This document shows positions 22,249-22,781 of a stretch of 22,781 nt of DNA, piece by piece. The notes beneath the pieces are model-generated. The model was not told the DNA's origin. It saw only the letters and a list, made by a program, of their open reading frames with translations, and searched no databases. Location: IMG/VR virus record IMGVR_UViG_3300025759_007029, positions 1-22,781 of that record; one strand, written 5' to 3'. The DNA comes from a virus. The position numbers and the translations under genes are program-made. Each line of letters starts with the position of its first letter. The first letter of the stretch is position 1.

Positions 22249-22781
22249 TTATACCTGTGTAATTTTAAAGGTGTATGTTGAGATGGTTGTGGGTGAACCA
22301 TCTGGAAATTCCTGTGCCCGATAATCATCAAGTCCAACCTGTAGAGTCTGATAGTTACCACTGCCATTAAGTCTTGTATCAACCATAGCAGAACCTCTAG
22401 AGTTACCAGAACCATTAATGTTATATGATAATTTATTCCCTGCGGTATCTTCTGCTGCATAATGACGAATATCATTCTTTAGAATTGCATTAAAAGAACT
22501 TGTATCAGAGGTCAAGTCAACCTGATTTAAGTTACCACTTGTGTCTACAAGCATAAGTGCCTGTGATGGAAAAGACCTTGCATCACTACGTCTCTGTAAG
22601 TAATAACTTGTGATAGTAGTAGGTTGGTCAAGTGTTTCTGGAATGCCGGCAGCAGTATACAAAGTTGTATCTGCCCGTGTATCAATAAAGATTGGAGTGG
22701 ACGAACCAGATACTTCAGTATAGTTTGCAACTGATGCAGAGGTAGAGATTGTATATGTTCCGTTAGTATACGCACTCTCAC
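22249..22781 (-). CDS. Virion/fibre-like structural protein (C-terminal part, runs off the window)
   Basis: This frame is open to the right edge, so only the last 176 residues are seen. They are rich in Ser, Thr, Asn and Gly with regular beta-strand patterns (e.g. TNGTYTISTSASVANYTE, NINGSGNSRGSAMVD), ending YTFKITQV. This composition is typical of tail-fibre, baseplate or fibritin-like virion proteins. In T4 the genes before gp13 are fibre and fibritin genes (gp10-12, wac), so the position fits an equivalent, but no specific T4 homolog can be named. The fragment is consistent with an intact gene continuing beyond the window. Confidence 0.65.
   Translation of the reverse strand, partial: ESAYTNGTYTISTSASVANYTEVSGSSTPIFIDTRADTTLYTAAGIPETLDQPTTITSYYLQRRSDARSFPSQALMLVDTSGNLNQVDLTSDTSSFNAILKNDIRHYAAEDTAGNKLSYNINGSGNSRGSAMVDTRLNGSGNYQTLQVGLDDYRAQEFPDGSPTTISTYTFKITQV

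Noticed and set aside
1-22781. tRNA genes, CRISPR arrays, insertion sequences or attachment sites
   Set aside because: No cloverleaf-like stretch, repeat-spacer pattern, transposase or integrase gene, or long direct or inverted repeat was seen by eye; nearly all bases are occupied by coding sequence.

Overview
The window looks like part of a T4-like myovirus genome, probably from a marine phage. The left end carries the T4 neck/terminase block in canonical T4 order when read on the minus strand: gp13 (neck), gp14 (neck), gp15 (tail completion), gp16 (small terminase) and the N-terminal third of gp17 (large terminase, intact Walker A). The right end carries the C-terminal part of a repetitive Ser/Thr/Asn/Gly-rich virion or fibre-like protein. 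T4-type late promoter octamers (TATAAATA) are present on the minus strand. Composition is AT-rich overall, with local swings. A marine host is an inference from the TRAP transporter and the type of cargo; nothing in the window proves a host genus.

Between the structural module at the right and the neck module at the left lies about 18.9 kb of accessory cargo (about 3.3-22.2 kb). Nearly all of it is on the minus strand and tightly packed with 1-29 bp overlaps. Read right to left (direction of transcription): an unknown acidic protein, a NodU/CmcH-type carbamoyltransferase, an SGNH hydrolase-like protein, a radical SAM protein with an N-terminal Cys-rich (twitch/SPASM-like) region, a DxD glycosyltransferase-like protein, a class I methyltransferase-like protein, an Asp/Asn beta-hydroxylase-like 2-oxoglutarate oxygenase, a 36-codon remnant of a second radical SAM gene, an unknown 431-aa protein, a second DxD glycosyltransferase-like protein, an APS kinase-like protein, a HxGH nucleotidyltransferase, and three tandem AsnB-like PP-loop enzymes without glutaminase domains.

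These are followed without a break by a complete TRAP transporter: DctQ, DctM, a TakP-like periplasmic binding protein with a clear signal peptide, and a second DctP-family protein that has no signal peptide. The last gene has its own perfect late promoter and a perfect Shine-Dalgarno. After a 100-aa unknown gene comes an inverted plus-strand island of three genes: two tandem Stf0-like sulfotransferase paralogs and an APH-type kinase lacking its N-lobe. A GNAT acetyltransferase gene then precedes gp13.

The genes fall into three functional ideas: virion assembly and packaging; a dense group-transfer set (carbamoyl, sulfuryl, methyl, acetyl, glycosyl, amide, hydroxyl, phosphoryl) that would suit decoration of a glycan, peptide or small molecule; and import of an organic acid or related solute by a phage-encoded TRAP system that appears at least partly under late control. 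The decoration pathway and its substrate are inference. No tRNA, CRISPR array, insertion sequence or attachment site was recognised, and there is no gene-free stretch above 300 bases; the longest gaps are about 50-75 bases.
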